DNA of 64,000 nt from Flabesymbios commensalis (taxonomy: Eukaryota; Annelida; Polychaeta; Terebellida; Flabelligeridae): assembly GCA_964017125.1 (NCBI GenBank), contig OZ024905.1, positions 40,142,869 through 40,206,868 of the forward strand, in the 5' to 3' direction. Below the pieces are notes generated by a model, which ran no database searches, had not been told where the DNA came from, and was given only the letters and a program-made list of their open reading frames with translations. This document shows positions 26,201-41,200 of the stretch, piece by piece. A program made the translations under genes and the position numbers. How positions within the stretch are numbered: the stretch's first letter is position 1; each line of letters begins with the position of its first letter.

Positions 26201-29200
26201 CCATCAAGACATTATAAAACTGAATTTTAATGCAATAACGGAGTCACAATTCCAGCCCCCCAGCTGAGCAGGTGAAAGAGTTTGTCATCACTCTCCTTGG
26301 CCACTTTATCATGCTCATCCTGGTCAAAATAATACAAATGTATGTCTAACGGCGGGTGCCCTTCAACATTCTCAATCTCGCCCTCAGATAACTGACAGGC
26401 TGGTACAGTGTCACTCCTATTGCTGTGAGGCGAAATCGGAAAGTTGTGAATGGGGTAGCCTAAGCATTATTTAGTTTTATTAGGACGAGATTGACATTGT
26501 ATGCTACAGTAAGCTAGCTGGGTAGATGCAAGCAACATTTTTTGTAAGGCCCGTGCAGCCCAATTACAGGGCTAACCTGACTGGGTCTCAATCTGGGCCT
26601 ATGCTAAGCATGCAAATACCACTTTTATTTGTGGTTTAATATCAGTGGTCCGCAGGACCAGTAGTTCAGAGGGTTTTACTGACCCGCCAGTGGTTTTACT
26701 GGTCTTGGGCCACAGGACCACTGTTAGTTTCGAACGCTGATCAAGATTTGTAAATGTTCGGTATCAAATTAATCAAATATGAGTAATTTTCAGCCATTTG
26801 AGGTTGTGGATCGCAGTAGCGAGACACAACCTCAAGTGGTTGGAAATTAAAAATAATTAAACTATATTTGTCTGAGAGGCGTCTCCACCCGCCCCACATA
26901 GATTTAGCAACCAAAATACATTACAGTAGTCCCCCTCTGATACGACTTTCATACTGCCAGAGAACTAAAGTCGCATCCAAGGGGTAGTCGTATCTGGGAG
27001 GGGTGGAAAAAACGTAAAATGGGCCGAATTTGATGTTTAAGACAGCACCCTTTAAACACCTCCATTTTCGTTGTGACACGATCAGCGCAGTTGACAGCAT
27101 GTGTTAATTGCCTGTTCTAACAGTAACACGTAGTTCAGAAGTACTGGAAGTGGCTTGTGTTTTCATAAGCATTGAGGCAGTCTTTTTTCCACATTTCAAT
27201 ATAGGCCTATGCTTTCCAGTATTCTGGCCCAGCATTGAAACAATGTACCCTATTATCCCTAATAAAACTGTCAGGTAGGGAGACGCAGTTGGGTCTTGTT
27301 TATCATATATGTGCATCGATATGTGATCAATATTACATTACCAAATAAAATTTTAAAAACAAATGTTATGAATGTACACTGTATTCCCATTAAAATATTC
27401 AATGGCAAACAGGCGAGGTAGGCGTCTTCTATGTTGACTAAAATGTGAAGTTAAACAGACAATACTGACAACACTAGCACAGATATCGTAGCCTCGGAGC
27501 TAAATGATCCTATCTGACACTCGTCAGAGTGGCAGATAGGATCATTTAGCCCCGAGGCGACGATATTATCTTCACGTGTATACACTCTGATGCACTGTAA
27601 TGCACGTGGTTGATAATACGGTCGGCGCGAGACGTTGGTGCAGTGTTGTTCTAATGCTGGGCCATCGTTGTCAATGGCGGCATCGGTTTGGCGTCTCGTG
27701 GCGGCATATCCCGTTTACGTCTATTCCCCATTCTGATAGACTGTTACACCTGCCTCATTTTCCAAATCAATAACTTAGCGAGTTTAGGAGCTATCATTAT
27801 CTAATTTATATCATTATTTTCAGCCTTGAATAAGCTTTCTGGTGATATTTATTACATGTCCGTGCGACCATAATTGAAAGTGGGATGTTTATCACAACTA
27901 GCCGACACACTGACACTGTTGACGTCCCCTGCTAATTAGTGTTGTAATGCACCTTGTAAAGCCAAGGGTGCACTTGATGTTAACTGCACTTTATGTAAAT
28001 AAATATTTACAATGAAATCTCATTTAAACATGGTTTTAAATTAATAGCAGAAAAAGTATTTGAGATACAGTAAAAATAGTTATATCACAGCAAAGCATTT
28101 TTCAGCCACTATAATCTGAAATGCGTCCCCTACAATGTGACTAGAATATTAAAGTCGTTATACATTTAGTGAGCTGGAAACATTAAAAGGTCGTCTCTTG
28201 TCAGTGTAGGGCCGACAGACATCAGCAGATGTGACACAGTCTGGGAACAGCTAATTTCAAAAAGTCGTATCTTTAGAAGGATATCGCTATCTGGTACGGT
28301 GATTTGAAGCTACCAGTACACATCTTCACGGTGTATTGACCAACATTGTGTCAATGCTGGCCCACTTCATACGACGCTGTACCAGCCTTAGGCCGACAGT
28401 GGCTTAGCATACACATCTAATGGGCTGTATTTGACGGTATGTACAGACAAGCAATATCTTCAGACCGGCAGCTCATGCCAGGCTGACGGTGCCGCTGAGC
28501 AGCTAATTTCAAAAAGTAGTATCTTTAGAGGGAGGTCGCTAGGTAGTGCCATGATTTGAAGGTCGCATGTCGTGGGAGAGGGGAAGTCGCATTTAAGGGG
28601 TGCTTAACAGTGTAAAGCACGTTGGTGCTCAGAAAAAAAGTCGCATAATAGGAGAAGTCGGATCTGAAGGGGGTCGCATCTGGAGGGACTACTGTAATTA
28701 TCGAAAAATACAGTACTGTCACGCACAAATGTGTTGTCAGAATCACACCAAAATGTAATCAACATATGTCCAGGGTAAGTTGCTTCCTTGGAACAAATCG
28801 GTGAAGCAGTCTATGCTCTCAAGAGTAACATCATGAATTTTGTTGAAAAAAGATAAACAATTCTCCTGACAATTTTCTCAGGGCCAGTGAGCATACCCAA
28901 AAGATAACATAGCTGTATAACTATTTTACCAAATTTTGATAATAGCCAAAATGAGCAAAACTAAAATATGAGCTAAAATCATAAAATGTAAAAAAATATA
29001 AGTTTTTATTATCATAATAACACCAAAAACTAATCAGCACAAGACCAGGGTAGGGTTCTTCCTTTGAACCAAGCATGAGACAAATCCATGAAGCAGTTCA
29101 AGCTCTAGAGAGTGACATAGGATTTTGGCGGCCATCTTCCATTTTGTTGAAGAAGCTGAAAAACTGAAAAAAAAATTACCGAGCAAATTTCTTATGGCCA

Positions 29201-32200
29201 ATATGTATACTGCAAATATTAGGAAATAATCCGGACAGGGGTGTATAGCTATATTACCAATTTTTATGAATCACAATAAAAGCTTTTCAGCACACGGCCA
29301 GGGTAAAAAAATTTACCAGGCAAATTCCCGAGGGCCAGTATGCATACTGCAAATATTTGGAAATAATCTGAGCAGGGGTTTTCGAGTGAGAGCAGAAACA
29401 AAATGCGGCGGCGGCGGGCAAACTCAGAAAAAACAATAAGTCTCCACCACCACATAGTGGGTGGAGACTTAAGTAGCAGGATAAGGATTAATACTATACA
29501 CACAAAGTTCACATTTATAATTTTATACATCACGATTATATATCAGAATAAATTTATCTAATGGTATGATAACAGTGCATAATTATCAATTACCTTAATA
29601 CTGTAGAAGGCACAGACAGCTTTGCACCACCTGAGAAGTAAGCTGAGACGAGGGTTTTGTTGGTACAGATCAGGACTGATAGATTCACGTCTATTAGCAG
29701 CATCTTAAAAATGATAAACAACAAGTTAATATTCAGCGTTTGAAATTAGTTGTGGTCCAAGGTCACCAAATATTCCATCAGACCACCAAAACATGGTCAG
29801 CTGGCTACTTCAAATTTGGCAGCCAAAAACATTGATAATGTCAAAAATCCTCTCATTGTAGCAGAATGATAATATATCTTCATAAAACTGTCACTGAGCT
29901 AGAATTTGACCCAAACAACTCCTAATGTGAAAGTCCCATGCAAGAAAAATTAACCATCATGGGATTTAATGGCTTTTTTCTAGCCCTAAAATAGGTTCCG
30001 TGCCACCAATTTTGGTAATCCAGTGGCCGGGCTACTGCTCCACAAAGTCTTTAAATAGTTTCTAACCCTGCTTGAGAAATATTTTTTATACCTAACAAAG
30101 TAAGCAAAGGGTTTTTTTCCATTTGTAATCATCATGAATGTCTTAGTTGGCAGTTTCTCTTTCATATGAATACCAGTATATGAGTCTGCAGCCATTATAA
30201 AAAAAGTATTCTTTCAGTGTGCGGATCGACTTTAGATGTCAGAATCTGACATGTCAGATTCTAATGTTTAAAGTCGGTCCCTGCGCTGAAAGGGTTATAA
30301 GACCTGTTTACTAACCACTGATATAGCAGTCTTCTCCCAATAGGACCAGCTGCTTCTGAACCTTCAGATTTGTCTGCAGAAAACAAATTTCTTCCCTCAG
30401 CTGTTTCTCATCCAAAAGCTGATCCACCTGTTGACATTATATGAAGAATAACTAGAAAGAGTTGTTCAGAAACGAACACGAAAGCAGCCTTCCGTTATCG
30501 CCAGTCGGCCATTTCAAATATAATATAGATCAGCAAATTTTCTCAAGGTATATTTTATAATACTGCTTTAGCTATTATGCAACATTTCCGAGATATTGAG
30601 AAAAAAACAATTAAAACTGATTGTCAGTCGGCCATTTCGATTTTATTTTTGCAAAATTTATCATGGGTTATCCTTGTGCGAGTCCTTACATTTTGTTCTA
30701 TATGCATGGTCCAGCTATTTTGCTTTGATTTTGAGTTGCGTAAATATTACAAAATTATCCAAATTCAAAATGGCCACTTGACAGCCATTTAAAAATTGTT
30801 TGCTCCCAAAAATTAATCAGGTCATTGACTGACATTGCTGTCCATATTTGCCAAATAAAAAGAAAATCTTATGGAAACTTTTTCCTGAAATGTGCTGGTG
30901 TTATCTGATGGCTATGTGAAGTATGAGAAAGCAGAAGTTCATAGATCAGCTATCATGCAAGTTTCCCGACAATAGACAATATTTTATTCATAGTATCTGT
31001 TACTTAACAGACATGTAGAAATAATGAGAAACAAATTTTAAAATAGCCGACTGCCATCTATTTTGGATTTTATAACTGCAAAATTTGTCATGGGTGATCC
31101 TTGTGTGAGACATTACATTTTGTTTTATATTCATGGTCCAGCTATTTTGCATTTTTTTTAGTTAAGTAAATATCACAAAATTAGTAAAATTTAAAATGGC
31201 CACTAAACGGCCATTTTGAATTGTTTGCTCCCGAAAGTTAATCCGGTCATTGGCTGACAAAGCTGAACATATTTGCAAAATTAAAAGAAGATCTGATGGA
31301 AATTTGTTTCTGAAACACGCTAACGAGCTTTTCTTCGTTAGTGGCCATAGTAATTAGAAGGTCGATGATATGGATAATATGGGAATCAAAATGTCACCAA
31401 AAATCCCCTGGTGTTATTTGATGGCTATGAGAAGTATGAGGAAGCATAAGTTCATATATCAGCTATCATGCGAGATTTCTGAGATAATGAGAAAAATAAA
31501 ATTAAAAATAATTAAAATTATTTTGGATTTTATAACGGCGAAATTCGTCATGGGTTATTCTTGTGTGAGACATTACATCTTGTTTTATATCCATGGTCCA
31601 GCTATTTTGAATTTTTAAATATGGTCTCACCACCCTAAGTAGGCTGAAATACAGGGAGGTGTCTACTAACGATGGATCATCACACAAAATATTTTTAATG
31701 CGGCTGTTCCAACCTCTAGTGAAACAAAACAAAAAAGGAGAGGGCTGCTTAACTACCGGGTATATATATAATTTAATCCAGATGCTATAAGCAGGAACTC
31801 TTCTGGGCCGCAAAACTCCAATGGGAGGACACTTGACTTGACCCAATGATTTTCCATGATTGCGGGAAACCCACGGAATTCGCAGAATATACCCTGTGAA
31901 ACAGAATTGCATATTTCAAACGAAAACATCATTTTATTAGTCCACATCCTTTTCTTTCACTCTGTTTTTCACTAACCCTTACACTGCTGATTACGCCAAA
32001 TGCTGCAATGATACCTGCACTTGGACAGTGCTGATCGGGTCATATGCTTTGTCTACATCAGTGTTCACGATAAGGTGTGAAAGACAGGTTGTCCTGCGGA
32101 CAACCATTGGTCACTTTTTGGTTGTCCGCCATGGATGAAGGTTGTCCGCGAAAAAATTATGACAACATAGGCGTTGCAGTACACTTGATCTGTATTCGAT

Positions 32201-35200
32201 AATGTAAAATGTTTCCCTACTAACACTGTCTTAAACAACTAATAATATCCAATAATATCCAGATTTACAAGCGCCCCTGTTATATTCCTGGCGTATAATG
32301 TGACGCCATGTGACGTCTAAGCACTATTAAAGTACGATTTGAAGCTTCAGATATCATGAAAAACGTCTGCCCCTGTTTATCGTGCTACCTGATGTTTTGG
32401 CCGTCAGCAGTTGGCATCAACGGGTCATCCAACTATGTGAGGTATGGATCTTGTTCTACTATGGTAGCGGCGAGACACAGGACTTGAAACGTGCTTAAAA
32501 TCAGACGATCCAACCATGGCATTGGCCCATTAATGGTGTTACAGCACCATTTGCCGGGCTAAGGTCGGCAAGAGTAGATGACGTCATCGAGACGGGCAGA
32601 CATTCTGAGACCTACACACTGTGTGAAATTAGATGTAAATTTAATCAGTTAGGCCTTCGTCTTTTTAAAGCATTTATGAATGAAGCATATCACCGACACA
32701 TTTCTATTATTCTAATGTATCTAAAAACAAATGCCATATTTAGATATCGTCTTGCCCAAATAAGAACATTCCAAGATAAAATGCGATGGTAACTGCGTCG
32801 TCGAACGCGTCGTCTATATAGCGGGCCTTGGCTGCATAAGGTTTCAGCCTGTATTAACACACCAGTGACATCTGCTATGAGCGTTCATGAGTGGCGGCGT
32901 GAGAGGGGATGGGGGCTTGCACGTGCATTGAGCGCTCACCAATGTCGCCTGGCTTTATCAGTGTTAATGACGGCGCCGCGGCCGTGAAATACAGAATAAC
33001 ATTTCAGTGCACATAAGAATGGCGCCCCCAACTTTGTCTCCGCGTTTATTAGGGATAATATGGATTATGGAAGGTAAATTTAAAGGTTGTCCGTCGGAGA
33101 ACCCCACAAGCTAAATATGGTTATCCGTGTCAGAATTTGGTTGTCCCTGAGGAACGGAACCCACTTATTTCGAACGCTGTACATAATAACTGTATACTGG
33201 GTGATCGCGGCATTTGTCTTTTTGGAAATCCATTACAATTATGTCATTCAGTTTGACTATTTTCCAGTGTAGGTATACCCTCTTGTACCTTCTGGGACTG
33301 CAGAACGCGTGGGATCGGTTCCGACTCATTTAAATGTGTGAGCATACACATTTATGTAAATGAGCCAGAAACAGAGCTTGCAGAAATTGGCCAAGGACTC
33401 CCGAATCACAGCATGTGTCCTATACTGTATTTTGCAAGGCTAAGATAACAGGATAGCCGAGTAAACAACGGCCCTGGGTGAGCGCAGCAAGCCACAGAGC
33501 CGAGAATTGAGTATCAAACTGGCTTTGGTACCAACTTTACCCTTACACTGCTATGGGCGAATATAGTCGCCCAAAATAAATCAAGCGCAGCCTGCTGTCG
33601 CCGAGTAAATTCTTAATTTTTTTTTCACTTTCGTTTTGTGGTCTTTCTATTTGCACTTAAAGAAAGCTAACTGACTGATTTTGTAATATAATGGCTTTTA
33701 ATATCAGTTGTTCATCAGATGTTTTTTTGCAGAAAAAACGTGCCAGATATTACTTACTTTACATGCTGCAAATTTTATGCAGCAGTGTAAGGGTTAAATT
33801 GCTACTCTGCACTCATTTTGATGAGCTAGGGCCAATCTAACATCATCTTACTTTTAAATAAATTAATTAATAATAATTACATCACTTGAGTTTATATGTG
33901 ACATATCGGACCTGAATTTAAGTAAAATCCAACTGCACTTCGCGGCGATATATTTTTCATCAATATTCGCGGGTGCGACATAAGCGACATCTATGTGAGG
34001 AGAATTCGTCCCCAAATGCGCATGCTCCAAAACCACTTGAAGTAAATATAAACACAAAAACACGTGCGTCGGACCGCGCATGCACATGCGTGATGACGTC
34101 ATCGTTTGACTTCGTTACATGACTATATTACCTATCTCACAAAGCCTCGCCTTAACACCCCATTCCAACCGAGAACACGTGGAGCCTTCAAGTGCAATTT
34201 CTGATAAATAACTGGAATATAAACATACTTTTCTATTCTAACAATCAAAAATCCTCACAGATTTGAGGCAAATATAGTAGTGAAGACGTATAAATTGTAG
34301 GTAAGTCAGCGAATTGCGATTTACCCTCGAACTGGGCCCCGGTAAAGTCTGTGGCAGGACAGCGGCTGTACACAATTCAGTGCCGTAGGCTGTTCAGCGC
34401 TAGACTAGGGACTGACAGTACAATCAATACTGCCGTGTGTGGTAATGAGGGGATGGATTGGTCAGCACTTTTAGGATCAGCGATTATAATACTTGTCATT
34501 TTTTTACTATTGCTTGGCATTGGTGAGATACTAATTTATGCAGTAAAAATAAATAAAAAAATAAGTTTTTTTTGTGTTCTGTTCTGTTGATGATTGGCAA
34601 TCAACAATTGTTATTATTCATCTACAGATCTCAGCTACTTGTAGCACACTCAGTCACTGTAGTCAGTAATTTTAGTTAACAATCTGTGAAAATCGCGCTG
34701 AAACAAAATGAAACGGAATTCACCAAAATGTGAAAGGGGAAATCAATTTTTATGAAACAGAAAATCATTAGCCCTAGCGACCATTCAGGGTTCCTTTCAA
34801 AATGATATTTTCTATACAAAAGGCACCTTTTATGGGCAGCCACCAGTCCTCAAAAGCCATTATTCCGATGAGTAATGGATTTACAGTATATTTTCTGATT
34901 GGCACAATTAAATTGGCCAACCGAATTGAATTTCTGCTAAAATAATTTACCACCTCTTTGCCAGTAGTACAGGTACATGGCCATTAATCATGGTTTAATA
35001 TATATATTGAGGATAATGTGTTTTTACTGTGGCAAAATTCTTGTGTCCTCATTAGACATAATGCTAAGAAATGCCATGATCTTGTGTTAGATTTTGTTAT
35101 CAAGATTTATTAGGCAATTATAAATGTTTTTATTTTAAAAAGTAAACACAATCTTATACAAGTACTAGACTACCAAACTTTATTGATTTAGTATCAATTA

Positions 35201-38200
35201 AAAGCTAGATATATATTTACCTGGAAGTGGAAAATTATCATCCATAAAAATCTCAAGGTCTTTTCACGGTGACCATCAACAATATCTCGACTATCAATTT
35301 TTTTTCCTGTGGATAATATTAAATGTAAATATACCAACATAACAGCAATGTAAAGATATATATTCAACTTTGCCAGTTCATATCATTATGCTTCATTTAA
35401 TCGAGATTAGCCCACCATGTTGTAATACATGTTAATCACAAATAGCACCAAGTGGTGCTTCCATTATTCAGAATTTTATATTGATGACACTTGCAGTTTG
35501 CACTGGGAAAATAATTAAAGTTCAAGTAACAGGAAAACTGATGAAGGACTAACATTATTATTTTACTTTAACATACATTTTAAAACAATAAATAGTCCAC
35601 TAACCATCACTGACTGTGATGTCCACGCCATGACTGACAAGGGTGTTGATGGAGAGACCAACATTATGGACCTTTTGCAGACGACTGATGGCTGGCAAAC
35701 GTAACTGAGATGATATCTGATAGTCATCTCTCAACATTTCAATAACTCGCCTGCAAAGTGTAGCAATAACTTTTTAATAGAAAAAGATGACAAAAAGATC
35801 ATTCTAAATCAACATGCCGGTACTCATAATTTATCTATCTAGAAATCACTGAGAAATTGCAAATGGGAACAAGATTACACTCAACAATAGCCCGCAGCCA
35901 TTATTAAAATTGTCTGAGAAATGGTTAATAACAACATGAAGAACAAATTTGAACAAGATAAATGAAAAACTTTCAAGGTAAAATTAATGACGTAAAATGT
36001 GATAAATCGCGATAAAACAAGCATTTTATTTTTTTCAGCCATTATTGAACTTGTCCGAGAAATGGTAACATGCGGAACAAATTCGAGCAGGATACACAAA
36101 ATAATTCTTCAAGTTATAATACCAACAAGGTAAAATTACCATCATAAAATGAAAAAATCGACCATTTTGTTTTTTTTTGTGTCCGAGAACTCATGAACAA
36201 CATGCAGAAAAAATTTGAGCAGGATCCATGAGAAACTTTTGAAATTATTGCGCTCACAAGGTGAAATAAAATGGTGATAAATCACATTAAATCTGCAAAT
36301 GTGATTTTGTTCAGCCATTATTGAACTTGTCTGAGAACTGGTTGTTAGCAACATGGAGAACAAATTATGAAATCATGACAAGTAAATGTTAACGTCGATG
36401 TTGACACCGACAACGCCAAACTTCAATTGCACTAACCCACCATTTTTTAATTAAAAGGCAGGCTCAAACTAAAAAAGATTACTGGTACTCCACATTAATA
36501 CCCATGTCATCGATAGTTATGTGATACGGTCCTCAAAAGTATTTTATAGCAGGATGTCTAAGGTGTGTGATTTATAATAGGCATGATGTGGAATGCATTC
36601 ATACAACAAGAATCTATGATACTGATCTTACGCTAATCTGATGCCATCTGTGAGGTCTGTGGCCAAGTTAGTGACAGCATAGTCATATTCCTCTAATGCA
36701 GTCTGTACATAGCTGACAGTAAAACCCATATAGCTGAGATGACGAGTCAGATCCCCCTCTCCACTTAGATGGTCACGTGAGAAAGCCAGCAAAAGATCAC
36801 GACTAGACTAAAAACAAAAAGGTTAGTCATGTAATCCATATAATATAATTTTATAATAATTGAAAAATATTACAGAAGAACACCTGTAGTTATAAGTAAA
36901 CTGAGTCGAAAACCATACAACCTGAAGAGACGTCACATGGAGATAAACTAGAGCCTGACGGCACTGAAGTAGAGCTTGTGCCGGGCTTCAGGGTTAGTGT
37001 TTTAAGGAACCCCTTGAGTCACAACCGCGCTTGAAAGCGCGCTCAATACATAAATAGTGAAGCTTACATATATAATAGGCCCAAATAGTGCGTCACACAC
37101 GATAAAATCGCACACTTGTGAGGTCATATCTTTTATCGTCGCACCTGCTCATATTGTGTCGTCAGATATTTTATCGGTGCACCTGCTCATTTAGACACGT
37201 GCCTGTTTCACAAGCTAGCATAATGACTCCCAGATTCAGCACAGTCATGTAGTCATCATGGATACCTCTACCTTCTACATGTATGGAAATAGACAGAATA
37301 CATTCAAACGGCATTTGCGGTATTTTACAAGCCAGAGTGTTCCTGAGGATGGAAATATAAATGATAGCGATATAATATACACATTATGTTGAGTTTTACA
37401 TAGTTACCAACCGTGAATTATTGTGCAGTGGACAATGACATTATGCGAGATAAGCCTATTTGTCATGTTTTCCAGGGATTCGTTACCATGGTAAACAGAA
37501 CAAACATTGCCATGGATACCGGATATTTCGGTCAATCAAATATCTGTATATTCCTAATATTACTGTTAAATATTGTCACTTTATCTACCCCAGTGACAGT
37601 GTAAAATTTCTAAGAGTATGCTAACTTTATATTTTACCAAAAAAATGATGCGACTCAAAGGGTTAAGGAAAGCTAAGATGCAGCTGTTTAACAATTAAGC
37701 AAAAAATATATTGGTCTAAATGAGGTGTTGAATCCGACAGTAGCTATCCTGTATGTCGTGTCTGACTGTCGTCAGCTCAATGTTGTTTTCAATGTGTAGT
37801 CAAGCAGGGGGGGTGGGTGGGTGGTGGTCATGCGTTGCACGTGTAATGTTGTGAATTCCCGGCGAAACAAGCCATAGTGTGCACAGGGTCAGCCTTGATC
37901 TGTCACAACTATTTTTGACACCTTCAGTCGACACCTGTATTGAGTAGACTGCACATTCAGAGCTCCAGTTAATTTTTTGGTTTGAGGAGTATTTCACTCA
38001 TCGAAATGGGTGATGAGGAGGAGTGAAATATGATGACAAAATAAACAAGAGCACACTCGATAATAGCCCGCCGCCGAATTATGATAAAGAAAGTAAAGAC
38101 GAATGTCATCACGTAAATATAACAACGCAAGATATAAATGGTATATGTTATCGCGCCCACAAGGTCAAATTATGGGCGTAAAATAAATGTGAAAAATCGC

Positions 38201-41200
38201 AATAAGTCGACCATTTTGATTTTTTTACCGGCCATTATTGAGCTTGTCCAAGAACTGCTTATTAGTAACATGCATAACAAACTTGAAGAAGATACTTGTG
38301 AAAATGTTGAAGTTATCGTGCCTACAAGGTCAAATTATTGACGTAAAATGAGAAAAATCGCAATAAATCGGCCATTTTGAATTTTTTTTCAGCCATTATT
38401 GAACTTGTCCAAGAACTACTTATTAGTAACATGCATAACAAATTTGAAGAGGATATGTGAAAAACTTTCCAAGTTATCGCGCCCACAAGGTCAAATTATT
38501 GACGTAAAATGAGAAAAATCACAATAAATCGGCCATTTTTTTAATTTTTTCAGCCATTATTGAACTTGTCCAAGAACTACTTATAAGTAACATACATAAC
38601 ATATTTGAAGAGAATATGTAAAAAACTTTTCAAGTTATCGCGCCCACAGGGTCAAATTATTGACGTGAAATGAAAAAAATCGCAATAAATCGGCCATTTT
38701 TTTTTTTTTTTAGGCCATTATTGAACTTGTCCAAGAACTACTTATTAGTAACATGCATAACCAATTTGAAGAGGATATGTGAAAAACTTTTCAACTTATC
38801 GCGCCCACAAGGTCAAATTATTGACGTAAAATGTGAAAAATCGCAATAAATCGGCCATTTTTTTTTTTTTTTTCGGCCATTATTGAACTTGTCCGAGAAC
38901 TGGTCATTAGTAACATGCATAACAAATTTGAAAAGGATATGTGAAAAACTTTTCAAGTTATCGCGCCCACAAGGTCAAATTATTGACGTAAAATGTGAAA
39001 AATCGCAATAAATCGGCCATTTTTTTTTTTCGGCCATTATTGAACTTGTCCGAGAACTGGTCATTAGTAACATGCATAACAAATTTGAAAAGGATACGTG
39101 AAAAACTTTTCAAGTTATCGCGCCCACAAGGTCAAATTATTGACGTAAAAGGTGAAAAATCGCAATAAGTCGGCCATTTTGAATTTTTTTTCAGCCATTA
39201 TTGAACTTGTCCGAGAAGTGGTCATTAGTAACATGCAAAACAAATTTGGGAAGGAAACATGAAAAACTTTTCAAGTTATCGCGCCCACAAGTAAATGTTA
39301 ACGCCGACGCCGCCGACGCCGAACTTCAATTGCAATAGCCCACCTTTTTTAATTAAAATTAAAAGGCGGGCTAACAAGGAGTATTTTTCATACTACAACA
39401 TGAAAGCTTCATTGATCATTTTTTTCTTACACTCAGGTCACATAGTTCTGCTGAGTGCTCACATACAAAATACAACAATTGTTTCATTTTTTCTGTTTCT
39501 TTTTACTCTGATGGGTATTTTAATATTTTTTTATGAGTAATATTACTCCTCAATATTACTATCAATGGGTATTTGCTGTTTTTACAAGCGTATTTTATGC
39601 ATATACACATGTTATCTGGAGCACTGCACACTGATTTCAGTGCACATAATAAACTCCTGATAAATACGCCCCCCAACTGCGTCTCTGTGTTTATTAGTAT
39701 ATCCGGTTTATTAGGATCGATAATCGGGTAGGCCCACCCTAATAGAAGTAGGCTTATAGGCTCAGGCTACTCCCTGTGTGACCCTGGGCTGGGACTGTGG
39801 TGCAGTTCATTATTCAAAGCCAATCTATTTAACAGAAACTGTTTATATTAACCTGACAGTTTGAGTGGTATAGGCATATATGTTACTAGGCATACCCCAG
39901 TCAATGACAGGCAGGGGAAGGTACTAGTAGACTAGGCACATTGCATGCTAGTAGGCCTACTGCTATTTGCTCAGATGTGATGGCAGTGTGTAGTGTTCAG
40001 AATTAAAATAACTGAGTCAGGAGACAGAATAACTACTTCCACTGCCACAGTCGTTGAGCCAATGTTGATTTAATGATAGGCCAGCATAATAACAGTGTGA
40101 GACTGCAGGACAACATTAAATAGACCTGGGGGGGTCTTTCTTGTTTTCTGCGCACTGGCACCACATGTTGTGTAAACCTACTTCGGTTGTCTTCTTCGCG
40201 AAAATTAGACCGTTAGCCCGACCATCGCAGTCCAACAAGGATCTTGATAGGCCTATTCTATCAGGGATATGCCATTGACAATCAGTTTCCATCATGATTT
40301 ATGTGTAGCGTTAGGCCCTAATTTATTCATGTCAATGGCTATCTTTCAATTAGGCAGTGGCTAATCGTAGGTGATTCTTCATAATGTACCTCTATGGGCA
40401 GCCTCGTTTACGAGATGACCGGCTCCCACTGACTCCCATTATAACTTTCCCGTGCTAATATCTAAGTACTCCGTTTTAATTATGTTTTATGTGTGGAGGC
40501 GACATTTGCATTTTTATTTTTTTAAACTTAATAGGCCTATCACAATTCACAACTCACTATAGAACTCACAACTCGATAAGCCTAGATATATTGATATTGC
40601 AAAGTTAGCGATATAATTAGTGAGTTAATAACTTGATATTGAGTTTAAAACTATAATAGCCTAATAGCCTAATTCAAATGTCACTTCTGGGGCTTCGCAT
40701 ATAGCTATGAGATTTATTAAGCATAGCAGGATTAAGCAATGCATTGCCTGAGGGGTGTTTTTAAAGTTTTCTGAACGTATTCAGACTGTAGGCACCAGTA
40801 GGCCCTAGGCCTAAGTTTTTACTACAAATGAATTGTTTTTTTGCTGGTTTAATGTTAGAGCATCGTCTATGAAGCTCGCCCAACATTAATGCCACATCAG
40901 GTGAATGTTTGTTTTGTTGGGCAGTGAGTGGCCGATAGGCATATTATATAGGTCTATACATGTGTATTAGCAGGCCAGCAGAGACAAGACTTTGAATCAA
41001 TTCTGGCTCAACGTTGGTCCAATGTCATAGACAGTGGACAAACGCTGAACCGACATTGACTCAACGTCTTTTCTTGTGTCAGCTAAGTGGTGAACTTGTG
41101 TATGCCTCTGGGACAGACTGACCTAGCAAACACGCATACCGCTGGAAAATCACATGGAGCCAGTGTTTTTTCAATGCTGGCACACTGTCTACGACGCTGA

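Noticed and set aside
31502-31947. Minus-strand frames of 136 and 64 codons in intron 12
   Set aside because: They overlap a tandem repeat and one another, with no domain or splice context.
38046-39372. Regularly spaced repeats resembling a CRISPR array
   Set aside because: Units are 161 bp and almost wholly repeated with no unique spacers, in a eukaryotic intron; it is a tandem repeat in a mobile element.
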